Of a stretch of 57,567 nt of DNA, positions 34,622-42,443 are shown piece by piece. The notes beneath the pieces were generated by a model. The model was given only the letters and a program-made list of their open reading frames with translations. It was not told the origin of the DNA and ran no database searches. How positions within the stretch are numbered: position 1 is the first letter of the stretch; every line of letters starts with the position of its first letter. The translations under genes and the position numbers were made by a program. The DNA comes from a virus, in the IMG/VR virus record IMGVR_UViG_3300021600_000632, positions 1 to 57,567 of that record; one strand, given 5' to 3'.

Positions 34622-34671
34622 TTTATAAGTTTGGCAGGTAACCAAAAATTTTGCCAACTTTTTTGCCAAAC
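34622..34671 (-). promoter_or_regulatory. Putative cluster promoter with TTTGGCA operator-like repeats
   Basis: A TTATAAA -10-like sequence (minus strand, 34622-34628) lies 20 bases before the first cluster gene. Next to it are an inverted pair, GTTTGGCA (34629-34636) and TGCCAAAC (34664-34671), and a further half-site TTGCCAAC (34651-34658). The layout suggests repressor control. No -35 is convincing. Confidence 0.4.
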
Positions 34672-34673
34672 CA

Positions 34674-36077
34674 CTAAATCATCATCAAGATTAAATAATA
34701 AGGAATGTAGTATAATGTCTGTCCATTAACTTCTTTCTTACCCAACTCACTCCTTGTAATTACAACTCCGAATTCAGTTTTTTTCTTTCTCATATAATCA
34801 GTAGTTGGCGTCAAGTCTCTCGGGCTAACACTGTTCGTAAATTTTACCTCAATTGGTAACTGCTTATCATCCTGACTCACTAGGAAATCTATCTCCTTTT
34901 CACCCTGCCTCCAAAAACTCAAAACCTCACTCATGCCGTTTCCTTTGTATTTTTGAGCCAAAACATTGTAGACAACATTCTCAATAATCTTGCCAAAAGC
35001 CTGAGGAACCTCATCAATATGACTTTCTTTATAATGATTTAGGGCGCAAGTAAAATTCACACATGGCGTGTAAATCTTTTTTAGTATTCTACCCTGCTTA
35101 ATCGGACTTTTATGGTATTTATAGAGTATTTCAAAAATATAACTCTCCTTGAGATACTCGAGGTACTTATCCAAGGTCGCACGTGACAACGCAATCTCTC
35201 TGCCAATATTTGTCTGCTCAAAAACTGAACTAACATTATTCAGCAAATGTCTTGCAATCAATTTAAATTCATCAGGTTTGTCAATGCTAAATATTCTAAT
35301 GCAATCTTCCAAGACCTTGCCAATAACCGATTCTGCAATGTATTCATGCCTCGACTCAACAGTTGGCAAATGACTTGTTTCGGGAAATTGGCCAGTAACA
35401 ATATATTCGCGACTCAATTTAGCAACTTCAGCACCATGATAAGCATCATACGAACTTAACTCACCAAAAAATTCTGGCAACTTCAACAAGTCAAACTGCT
35501 CGGTCATTTTAACATTGCCGTAATTAATTCTTGCAAACTCCCTGAACGATAACGGTGGAAGATAATAATCAAAAACTCTACCAGCCAAACTTTCTCTAAA
35601 CTTACCTTTTAGTAAAATGCTTTGGGAACCAGTTACGATAAACTTAATTTTTTTGCCCGACAAATCATAGTATCTTTTAAGTACTGACTGCCAATCCTCA
35701 ATGTACTGCACTTCATCAAGTAAAACATAAACTTTTTCTTGCAATGACAGGCTTGGCTTATTAAGCACATCTTTAAAATACACCGATAACACCTCATCCA
35801 AGAACTCTGGCTTTTGTATTTGCGTAGAATAATCAAACAGGAAATAAAAAATATTGTCACGCTTAACATCTCGATCAAGCAATTGACCGATTATTTGTTT
35901 TAAAATCGTACTTTTGCCAACCCGTCTAAGGCCAACAATATTAAGCATCAGGGGATGATCAAGATTGTCCTCAATTAAAGAAAATAAATCACGCCGTGGC
36001 AATTTAACCTCTTCGATCTGATATTGATCATTTACCCACCATTCATTTTTTAAACTTAACTCCTGCCTTGTTATCAT
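34674..36077 (-). CDS. AAA_14/DUF4143 ATPase with nuclease-like end
   Basis: This 467-residue protein has Walker A GLRRVGKS at 49-56, Walker B VYVLLDEVQYIEDW near 120, the sensor FIVTGSQS, and the family sequence LAGRVFDYYLPPLSFREF. The DUF4143 part follows; near the end EIDFLV...LPIEVKF resembles the PD-(D/E)xK nuclease core. Members are widespread and scattered, are often transferred between genomes, and have poorly known roles. It is a separate gene between the prophage terminator and the NCPQLK cluster. Its stop lies 2 bases from the cluster operator repeats. Whether it belongs to the cluster is unclear. Confidence 0.88.
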   Translation of the reverse strand: MITRQELSLKNEWWVNDQYQIEEVKLPRRDLFSLIEDNLDHPLMLNIVGLRRVGKSTILKQIIGQLLDRDVKRDNIFYFLFDYSTQIQKPEFLDEVLSVYFKDVLNKPSLSLQEKVYVLLDEVQYIEDWQSVLKRYYDLSGKKIKFIVTGSQSILLKGKFRESLAGRVFDYYLPPLSFREFARINYGNVKMTEQFDLLKLPEFFGELSSYDAYHGAEVAKLSREYIVTGQFPETSHLPTVESRHEYIAESVIGKVLEDCIRIFSIDKPDEFKLIARHLLNNVSSVFEQTNIGREIALSRATLDKYLEYLKESYIFEILYKYHKSPIKQGRILKKIYTPCVNFTCALNHYKESHIDEVPQAFGKIIENVVYNVLAQKYKGNGMSEVLSFWRQGEKEIDFLVSQDDKQLPIEVKFTNSVSPRDLTPTTDYMRKKKTEFGVVITRSELGKKEVNGQTLYYIPYYLILMMI

Positions 36078-36234
36078 ATGGATATGTAATTTATACTAGA
36101 CATAAATATCTAATTTAAGTATACCGTGCCTACAATATCCCGTCAAGTCATTAAAATATGCTAATATTACAATCATTTTTATCAATATTTTTCACAAAAA
36201 TACAGCCAAAACAGCTCAAAATGACGGTAAAAAT

Positions 36235-36263
36235 CAAAAAAGACCTTCATTTTAAGAAGATCT
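36235..36263 (-). terminator. Terminator at the low-coordinate end of the prophage genes
   Basis: The minus strand reads AGATCTTC-TTAAAAT-GAAGGTCT followed by TTTTT; one pair is a G-U. It lies 27 bases after the stop of the last small phage-side gene. Confidence 0.75.
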
Positions 36264-36289
36264 CGTATAAAACTAACCATTAAATCTAG

Positions 36290-36616
36290 CTATTCAACCT
36301 TAAGCAAGAACGACAGAGCATCTTTGACTCGTGGATTTTTACCACCCAAACTCCACTGTTTAATTTGCTCAATTGGATGTCGACTCTTAAAATCATAGAT
36401 TGTGAAAATCAAATCCGGATCACCGTTAATCATAAACGCCCACTCTGCCCTGATCTTCTTATCACTTGAATACCACTCGCCTTCATGAGAACAGTCGTGT
36501 GGCTCACCCAAAACGTTAATCAGTTCTTGAAAGCTGGCATGTACCGTACCGATGCGACCTGATCTGTATGTGTCTTGCTTCATGGCTGGTTTCAATGGCA
36601 ATTGTGCGTAAAACAT
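36290..36616 (-). CDS. Hypothetical protein at the prophage edge
   Basis: This 108-residue soluble protein contains a Trp/Asp-rich segment (WYSSDKKIRAEWAFMINGDPDLIFTIYDFK) often seen in small phage proteins of unknown role. The start could also be Met12 (36583); neither has a good ribosome binding site. It is followed by a terminator. Confidence 0.6.
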   Translation of the reverse strand: MFYAQLPLKPAMKQDTYRSGRIGTVHASFQELINVLGEPHDCSHEGEWYSSDKKIRAEWAFMINGDPDLIFTIYDFKSRHPIEQIKQWSLGGKNPRVKDALSFLLKVE

Positions 36617-36620
36617 AATT

Positions 36621-36800
36621 TTATAATTGACTATTTAAATCCTCAATAACAATTTTTATTATCTCCTTTTTTGTTCGACTCTTGCCCCTATAATATAAAT
36701 TCTCATAGATCGCTACGTGAGCATCAATATTCTCACTGATTATCTCGAGCAAGCTCGTGCCATTACGAATATCATCTCTAAGCGTTTTCTTTTTTATCAT
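36621..36800 (-). CDS. Small hypothetical protein
   Basis: A start at 36800 gives a 59-residue protein, MIKKKTLRDDIRNGTSLLEI..., mostly helical. The longer open frame upstream (to 36944) is arginine-rich and overlaps the preceding gene, so it is unlikely. The preceding frame overlaps by 23 bases. No family recognised. Confidence 0.5.
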   Translation of the reverse strand: MIKKKTLRDDIRNGTSLLEIISENIDAHVAIYENLYYRGKSRTKKEIIKIVIEDLNSQL

Positions 36801-36969
36801 TGCTTTGATATTTAAACTTAAGCACCGAATAATTAGTAATAATTTTCTTGACCGTCTCCTGATCAATCTTACCGAGTTTGGCCACCATCTGAAAATCAAA
36901 CATATTGGTCTTGCCCGATAGCCTGACTTTTTCAAACGCCTCAAATTGTTGCTTTGAAATATTAATCAT
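36778..36969 (-). CDS. Small hypothetical protein after the lysis terminator
   Basis: A start at 36969 gives 63 residues, MINISKQQFEAFEKVRLSGKTNMFDFQMV..., which is helical. The open frame upstream runs through the terminator hairpin at 36993-37031 and is not likely to be translated. This type of small 'Q-x-F-x3-R-x-SG-x-TNM' protein is common in prophages. Role unknown. Confidence 0.6.
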   Translation of the reverse strand: MINISKQQFEAFEKVRLSGKTNMFDFQMVAKLGKIDQETVKKIITNYSVLKFKYQSNDKKENA

Positions 36970-36992
36970 ATTGCGTTGGATGTTACCGTAGT

Positions 36993-37031
36993 AAAAAAAC
37001 CTTGGCAAGAGCCGAAACCATTGCCAAGGTT
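36993..37031 (-). terminator. Strong terminator after the endolysin
   Basis: The minus strand reads AACCTTGGCAA, a 12-base loop, TTGCCAAGGTT, then further T (seven in a row). It is an 11-base perfect stem 15 bases past the endolysin stop, probably the end of the late phage transcript. Confidence 0.9.
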
Positions 37032-37045
37032 GCACGTATATTTGC

Positions 37046-37501
37046 CTATTTTTTGAACACATTCGAACTTACCAGACTGCGGACAAACATAATATCCATA
37101 TTCTTGCCTGGGCACGTCTTTTGAGCATAAGCCGAATGAAACACGATATTGTCCTTATTAATCCCATAACTTTTGACTAATTGCTTAAGCAAATCCCGCA
37201 ATGCGTAAATCTGCTCCGGTGTAGGTTTTTCAATATCGAAATTGCCATCCAAACATACATGAACACATTGCCCGCTGTTCATATTCGCCTGATAACAAGC
37301 TGCTGTTTGCTCACCGTCTTGTCTTGCTTGTCTCTTTAAGCCTGACTTGGCAATCTCATAATTATAACCAAGGTAAAAGCCCATTGAACTCTTAAAATTC
37401 CATTGAGCCTTGTGATAATTATTGTTCGCTTCAAACTGATCAGCGTTTAGCGTATACGAAACCGCCGAATGATGGATCATGATAAATTTAGGTTTTTGCA
37501 T
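37046..37501 (-). CDS. Endolysin, N-acetylmuramoyl-L-alanine amidase (Amidase_2)
   Basis: This 151-residue protein should cut the amide bond between muramic acid and the peptide in cell-wall peptidoglycan. Zinc ligands are visible: H10 or H11 (MIHHSAVS), H122 (FHSAY) and C130 (KTCPGKN). Lys128 and a Tyr near 43-46 are placed as in T7 lysozyme, whose ligands are H17, H122 and C130. The size is that of a single-domain endolysin with no cell-wall binding domain. It lies directly after two holin-like genes and before a terminator, the usual place for lysis genes. Confidence 0.93.
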   Translation of the reverse strand: MQKPKFIMIHHSAVSYTLNADQFEANNNYHKAQWNFKSSMGFYLGYNYEIAKSGLKRQARQDGEQTAACYQANMNSGQCVHVCLDGNFDIEKPTPEQIYALRDLLKQLVKSYGINKDNIVFHSAYAQKTCPGKNMDIMFVRSLVSSNVFKK

Positions 37502-37502
37502 A

Positions 37503-37736
37503 TTAGTGTCTTAAAAATTCGTAAATTAGATTGGCAATATTACCAAGCCCCAAAAGACCTAAAAGCCACTTGAGATTTTTAATTGTTGTGGAAACTTCAA
37601 TCCTAAAGGCGGTGTTTTTCATAACATTGCCATTAGTAAAATCAAGTCTTTTTTTAATCTCATCATGCTCGCTTGAGTTACCATCTTTAAAATCGTTTAT
37701 TTTGTCGAGAATTAAATCGAGTTTGCTGGTTGCCAT
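37503..37736 (-). CDS. Small membrane protein of the lysis cassette (XhlA-like)
   Basis: A start at 37736 (MATSKLDLILDKINDFK) gives 77 residues; it is 1 base after the stop of the preceding gene. The helical N-terminus ends in NGNVMKNTAFRIEVSTTIKNLKW, followed by a membrane segment LLGLLGLGNIANLIYEFLR. The order resembles XhlA-type phage proteins, which help holins. It lies 1 base before the endolysin gene. Confidence 0.7.
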   Translation of the reverse strand: MATSKLDLILDKINDFKDGNSSEHDEIKKRLDFTNGNVMKNTAFRIEVSTTIKNLKWLLGLLGLGNIANLIYEFLRH

Positions 37737-37737
37737 A

Positions 37738-37902
37738 CTATTGATTGCCAAAATATTTTTTATAGAAACCTCGGGCAAAAAACACCCCAACACCGACCAG
37801 CATTAAAACCGACCCAGCGATAAGATCAGTCTTGATCAGACTGACACCTGTGCTAACGAAGATAACGGCAACCGTAAGTAAAAACTCTTTTGTGTAATCC
37901 AT
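37738..37902 (-). CDS. Holin-like small membrane protein
   Basis: This 54-residue ORF starts MDYTKEFLLTVAVIFVSTG and has two hydrophobic stretches (about 7-20 and 29-43) separated by a short polar turn, ending in a basic tail (FYKKYFGNQ). That is the layout of small class II holins. It lies 12 bases after the tail fibre gene and 1 base before the XhlA-like gene. The assignment is from position and topology. Confidence 0.65.
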   Translation of the reverse strand: MDYTKEFLLTVAVIFVSTGVSLIKTDLIAGSVLMLVGVGVFFARGFYKKYFGNQ

Positions 37903-37914
37903 ATGTTTTATTAA

Positions 37915-40161
37915 TTAAATTATCCTAACAATATTCAATGTTGCCTGTGCGTTACCATTTGCCCATGCATCGGCATACGCTCCAGCCGTATTGGATATAA
38001 AAATCTGATCACCTGCTGATAACTGAATAACAAATGAATAGGTCAAATCAGTAATGATCGTGCCACCAATTTCATTCGTCCCCTGACTCTGATACAAAAC
38101 ATTATTCTTATATAAACCAATTCTTGCACCCATATCACCACTGCTATAATTTATGAATAAATAAGTAATACCGGTAACCAAATACACTCCGCTATTCTTG
38201 GCTGTGAATTTTCCAGTAGTCGGATCATACTCATTCATGTTGTCTGCAATTTTATTCTCAAACTTGATCGGACTGCCAAATCCGAAACTAACCTGTGAAT
38301 TGCGGTAATAGGCGCAAAAACTGCCCGAGGGTAAAACTGCTGACGGAATCTCCCCTTTATCATTCAACTTGGCAATCTTGTTATAATCAGAATAACCTGC
38401 CACCTCAATTGCGTTGCTCGCACAATCAAGATATGAAGTTGCTCCATTACCGGTGATGTCCGTACCGGCACTAGGTGCTAATAACTTCAATATCGATCCG
38501 TTAGCCGCTTTTGTGGATGTAATCTCGAATCTGTTGGCCGTAGCATTAAACACACAAGTCTCGGTTGATCCAGTTACCAACCTCAACCTTGATTGCAAAA
38601 TAAATGCCACATCTGCAAGTGTTGCAATGCTTAGCCAAGGATATCCTGACATTGAAAATTGTACATTCGCATTCTGCCACGCTCCATTGTATGCCTGACC
38701 GTTAGTATAACTGTAATAACCTGAACGATACTCAAATCTCGCACCTACATTTGCCGAGAACGTAAAGCAATAAGTTTGTCCCCTCACAACCTGAACGGGA
38801 GTGGCAAATGTCCATGTGCAAGGCAAAGTCCCTGATCCAGGTGAACCTTGATAGGCTGTGGCAATAATTGTGCCATTCATGTCCTTGCCGTTTCTAACAT
38901 ACATATAACCATCACCATTGCCCCAATAATCTGCTGTAACAGTAATTGAAGTGATGCAGCCGGTATCATTGGCCAAGAACGATTGACCAGCATAACCGCC
39001 ACCATTAAACGAACCGCCACCGTTGCCGATCATGCCAGCAATTGTCGTCTGAACATTGTTCAACAAATCAATAGCCACATTATCGTAAACATTGCCATCG
39101 ACTGAAATCTTGATCTTGCCATTATTAGCACCATTGGCTAAAGCCTGCCAAACTGCAATAGCACTTAGAGTTTTACCACCAAGCAACTTGCCCAAAATAT
39201 TGATCGTATGACCAACTCCAGCAACTTCTGTCGCATGACTAGCACAATCCAAATACAAAGTCCCGCCATTGCCACTAATATCAACTCCACTGCTCGGGGC
39301 CATTAATTTTAAGACCTGACTTGCTTGCCCAGTGATGCCAGAAGTGATGACATATCTACCATTTGCAAATTTAACTGTTTCCAGTCCGCAAGTGATTGCC
39401 CTGATACCAGCCTGAACGGCAGAAGATATAGTTGTCGTGGTGTGATTGCCAAAAGTCTTGCCCATGACCTCAAACGTAATATCTTCACCTGAATAAGAAG
39501 TGCCATTATACCAACACTGCCCGCCAGCGTATGGATTGGTTTGTGCTCTAGCGATGGTCGCATTGTTCGTGCAAGTTCCTAGTTTTAAAACGTAGGTCTG
39601 TCCAGCGGTCACATTTAATGGCGTAGTGAGCGTAAAGGTGAACCAACCAGCCGCATTGACTGGCGAGGTAATAGTTACCGACTGCGTGTAAACAACTGAA
39701 CCACCACCCGGCACCGAACCTGATCTAATTTCAAAAGTTGTAACCGGTGCCGTGCCACCGACATTAGCAAAATAAACCTTGAATGCTGTTAATTGCAACA
39801 TGCCTGCCGGTATGGTTATCATTTGCTCGACTGCCCCACTATTTAAAATAAACGACACACCGCCATTCACGAGTTGTGAAATTAAATTGCTTTCTGCCGA
39901 ATACTGAAAAAGATTGACTGCCACATTGTCATAGATTGCATTATCAACACTGATCTTAAATTTTCCACTATTTGCACCCTGACCTAAAGCATCAAAAACC
40001 GTTGTTGCACTAGGACTGGTGCCACCATTCAGATAGCCGGCACTTGTATTAATAATGCCGTCAATTATTTCTCGCCTAACAGACAACTCATTGTTCAAAT
40101 CAGATGCGTATAATTTCTCACCAGCTACCCATTTTTTAGTTATAAAACCTAATAAGCCCAT
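37915..40161 (-). CDS. Tail fibre / receptor-binding protein with C1q-like end
   Basis: This 748-residue protein begins with a tail-attachment-type start (MGLLGFITKKWVAGEKLYASDLNNEL). Residues about 45-330 and 330-600 carry two versions of one block: each has a VFDALGQGANSGKFKISVD or VWQALANGANNGKIKISVD unit, then a jelly-roll-like GGS/Tyr-rich domain, then LKLLAPS. The last 135 residues resemble a C1q/TNF-like domain (YDPTTGKFTAKNSGVYLV, GLYKNN), which usually forms trimers. It is probably the host-binding fibre. It is next to the lysis genes, as in many siphoviruses. Confidence 0.8.
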   Translation of the reverse strand: MGLLGFITKKWVAGEKLYASDLNNELSVRREIIDGIINTSAGYLNGGTSPSATTVFDALGQGANSGKFKISVDNAIYDNVAVNLFQYSAESNLISQLVNGGVSFILNSGAVEQMITIPAGMLQLTAFKVYFANVGGTAPVTTFEIRSGSVPGGGSVVYTQSVTITSPVNAAGWFTFTLTTPLNVTAGQTYVLKLGTCTNNATIARAQTNPYAGGQCWYNGTSYSGEDITFEVMGKTFGNHTTTTISSAVQAGIRAITCGLETVKFANGRYVITSGITGQASQVLKLMAPSSGVDISGNGGTLYLDCASHATEVAGVGHTINILGKLLGGKTLSAIAVWQALANGANNGKIKISVDGNVYDNVAIDLLNNVQTTIAGMIGNGGGSFNGGGYAGQSFLANDTGCITSITVTADYWGNGDGYMYVRNGKDMNGTIIATAYQGSPGSGTLPCTWTFATPVQVVRGQTYCFTFSANVGARFEYRSGYYSYTNGQAYNGAWQNANVQFSMSGYPWLSIATLADVAFILQSRLRLVTGSTETCVFNATANRFEITSTKAANGSILKLLAPSAGTDITGNGATSYLDCASNAIEVAGYSDYNKIAKLNDKGEIPSAVLPSGSFCAYYRNSQVSFGFGSPIKFENKIADNMNEYDPTTGKFTAKNSGVYLVTGITYLFINYSSGDMGARIGLYKNNVLYQSQGTNEIGGTIITDLTYSFVIQLSAGDQIFISNTAGAYADAWANGNAQATLNIVRII

Positions 40162-40164
40162 ATA

Positions 40165-40374
40165 TTATTCTTTGAAATCATCGGTCTTGGCTCTGCCAAC
40201 CAATTCATTCGTTTTAGCATTCTTAAGAAAATGGCAAGGTTTAACCTGCTTGTCGAACTTCTCTATGTGACCATCCAAATCGGCACTGACAACCTGATGT
40301 TCAAAACCCAATTCCGAAACCACCTTATACGCCTCAAGTTCATCACTGACTTCGATTTTTATCTTTAAAATCAT
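40165..40374 (-). CDS. Small phage protein of unknown function
   Basis: This 69-residue protein starts MILKIKIEVSDELEAYKVV and is probably a small alpha/beta fold. It is spaced 1-3 bases from the adjoining tail genes, so it is part of the tail operon. No family recognised. Confidence 0.6.
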   Translation of the reverse strand: MILKIKIEVSDELEAYKVVSELGFEHQVVSADLDGHIEKFDKQVKPCHFLKNAKTNELVGRAKTDDFKE

Positions 40375-40375
40375 A

Positions 40376-40933
40376 TTAAGCGTTTAATAAAGTGTATTTG
40401 CATGAAACAACCAAAACCACTGTGTTTGTCTTAACCCAATTCAGCCCAGCAATATGTGACCATAATTGACCAGTATTTGCCCCAGCTAAACCATCGATGC
40501 AATTGCCAAATTCGGTATAAGTACCAACACACTCGGTCTCGGTAAAATAGCCGGTCAGATAAGACACCTTGCCTGATGCTGTTGCACTTGCTGTATTGTT
40601 GCGATAAGTTTCGGTAAACAACTGCGTATCGGTTTCAGCTGGTGTACCACTGCCAGTGCCTAAAATCATTTTATTGATAATGCCGGTATAGGTTGTATCT
40701 CCCGCCAAACGACGTGCTACTGCATTAAAACCATTAGCACAAATAACATTTTTAATCTCTTCAGCTCTTACTAATTGCCCCAGCTGATATAATTTCATGA
40801 TTGACGGCTGGTATTTGCGACATTTCAATAAAACCTTATTCAAAGCCACCTGCCATTCTGCTAAATTGCTCTGATCGTAAAACTCGGCTTTGATTTCTCC
40901 TGTCGCTCCAATATTTTGATCTAACTTGTTCAT
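40376..40933 (-). CDS. Tail-tip/fibre-associated protein
   Basis: This 185-residue protein has the pattern GTGSGTPAETDTQLFTETYRN, followed by a closing beta strand VVLVVSCKYTLL. Proteins with GTG-x-GTPA-x-x-DT-x-LF-x-E-x-x-R are common in phage tail or baseplate regions. A related one lies at 52659-53072. Probably structural. Confidence 0.6.
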   Translation of the reverse strand: MNKLDQNIGATGEIKAEFYDQSNLAEWQVALNKVLLKCRKYQPSIMKLYQLGQLVRAEEIKNVICANGFNAVARRLAGDTTYTGIINKMILGTGSGTPAETDTQLFTETYRNNTASATASGKVSYLTGYFTETECVGTYTEFGNCIDGLAGANTGQLWSHIAGLNWVKTNTVVLVVSCKYTLLNA

Positions 40934-40939
40934 ATATTT

Positions 40940-42442
40940 CTAGTTTAAAGTTGTTCTGTCCAAACATAGTTCACGCTTAGGATCGGTCTGACTGGTCGGC
41001 ACATACGGTGCTAACACGAAATCTGGTCTAACCCCTGCTCCAAACGGATCCTTTATAATATCCTCAGAAATGCCAGCTGACTGCACATCAGCCATTTTAA
41101 TTTTTAACGAAATATCCTCACTAACACCCACTTCTTCATTCAAAACATAATACTTCTTCAATACTGCATTCTCATTTAAAACCAACCTCTTGTTTTGATC
41201 AGTCAAAAGTTTCTGCAAGAAACTGATAATGCCCAAAGTTCTCATGGTGGCAAGTTCTGCCGTCCATTCCCCCTGACTGGCGGTCAACATCTTAAGCGAC
41301 ACCCGCATGATCAAAAAGTTTTCTGATATATTTCTGTTAGCCAAATCAATCTGAATAGTCTGCCCTGATGACAAACCACTCCTGTATGTCCTGAAACTGC
41401 CCTCCCTGATCGTATTAGCGTATGCTCCCAGCTGTGCCTCGCCATACATCTTCGCCTCTTCTGCACTTTTGATATTGGTGTCCACCTTGCTGAACTCAAA
41501 CCGCCCATATTGAGCAATGCTGATCTCATCCTCAACTTGCACCATAATCGGAATCAAATACTTTCCACTAAACTCAATAACTGCATTGTTTGCTGGTGCA
41601 TTTACAAAACGAATATATTTCTCATTGAAACTCCATAAACAATCGAAGTCTGCATCGTTATCCAAAAAATCCACGCCAACCCTAACTGCAACATTGCTCA
41701 CCTTAACCGTAGGCTTGTTTGAAAATTTAAAATCAGTCGGAAAGCTCTTCTTTGAACCATTGCCCACATAAGTCGTGGTTCTCGGGTTATCTGAAGTAAT
41801 CTCACCACCCTCAATGACCACGACATTCCGTAACTGGCTCAAATCGCTATCAATCACCAAACTGTCGCGAATATAGACTGTACTATCGGCATCGGTTAAA
41901 TCAAACGGTGCTGGTTTGTCATTCTTGGCAAACAAATGAATGTCTTTGTCATAATCAATATACCAACTGTAATTCAACAATTCGCATATTTCCGAGATGC
42001 ACTTGCTCACGCTCAACTGATCAAAAACAATTGTGGTGATTGAAATATTGCAATTTAAATTGTGACCAGTAATGCCTGAACCTACTAAATAATTGGTAAT
42101 AATAAAACTAACAACCTGATTGCCGGTCTTATTATCAAACCGCTCTGTCACTAAAATCCTGTCCAAGTCCAAGGTGTAGTCCTTAGCCTCAATTTCATAA
42201 AAATTAACATCGCCTGAACTAGAACTAGCCACCCTGATAATCCTCCCGCCAAATATCTTCAATACCCCATCATAAACCTCGACCGTATCACTTATAGACG
42301 GCTTGAAACTCTGCCCTTCATAAACTCTGATCGTGAAATTGCACAAATTCGGTTGTTCATTAATATTGTCCTCAATGCCAAAACTCTCCCAATCGATCAG
42401 GTTCGTTTTATCTGAATTGTTGATTTTTACAATCACATTCAT
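40940..42442 (-). CDS. Tail-tip / distal tail protein
   Basis: This 500-residue protein is beta-rich. The N-terminus (VKINNSDKTNLIDWESFGIED and DTVEVYDGVLKIFGGRIIRV) and the middle (CISEICELLNYSWYIDYDKDIHLFAK) resemble hub or tail-tip proteins of siphoviruses that join the tail tube to the fibre. It is immediately downstream of the tape measure gene, as expected for that role. Confidence 0.7.
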   Translation of the reverse strand: MNVIVKINNSDKTNLIDWESFGIEDNINEQPNLCNFTIRVYEGQSFKPSISDTVEVYDGVLKIFGGRIIRVASSSSGDVNFYEIEAKDYTLDLDRILVTERFDNKTGNQVVSFIITNYLVGSGITGHNLNCNISITTIVFDQLSVSKCISEICELLNYSWYIDYDKDIHLFAKNDKPAPFDLTDADSTVYIRDSLVIDSDLSQLRNVVVIEGGEITSDNPRTTTYVGNGSKKSFPTDFKFSNKPTVKVSNVAVRVGVDFLDNDADFDCLWSFNEKYIRFVNAPANNAVIEFSGKYLIPIMVQVEDEISIAQYGRFEFSKVDTNIKSAEEAKMYGEAQLGAYANTIREGSFRTYRSGLSSGQTIQIDLANRNISENFLIMRVSLKMLTASQGEWTAELATMRTLGIISFLQKLLTDQNKRLVLNENAVLKKYYVLNEEVGVSEDISLKIKMADVQSAGISEDIIKDPFGAGVRPDFVLAPYVPTSQTDPKRELCLDRTTLN

Positions 42443-42443
42443 A

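Noticed and set aside
36801-36944. Arginine-rich N-terminal extension of the small gene at 36621
   Set aside because: It overlaps the preceding gene entirely and has the composition of a shadow frame.
37032-37062. Extended start of the small gene at 36778
   Set aside because: The extension would be translated through a strong terminator, so the start at 36969 is preferred.
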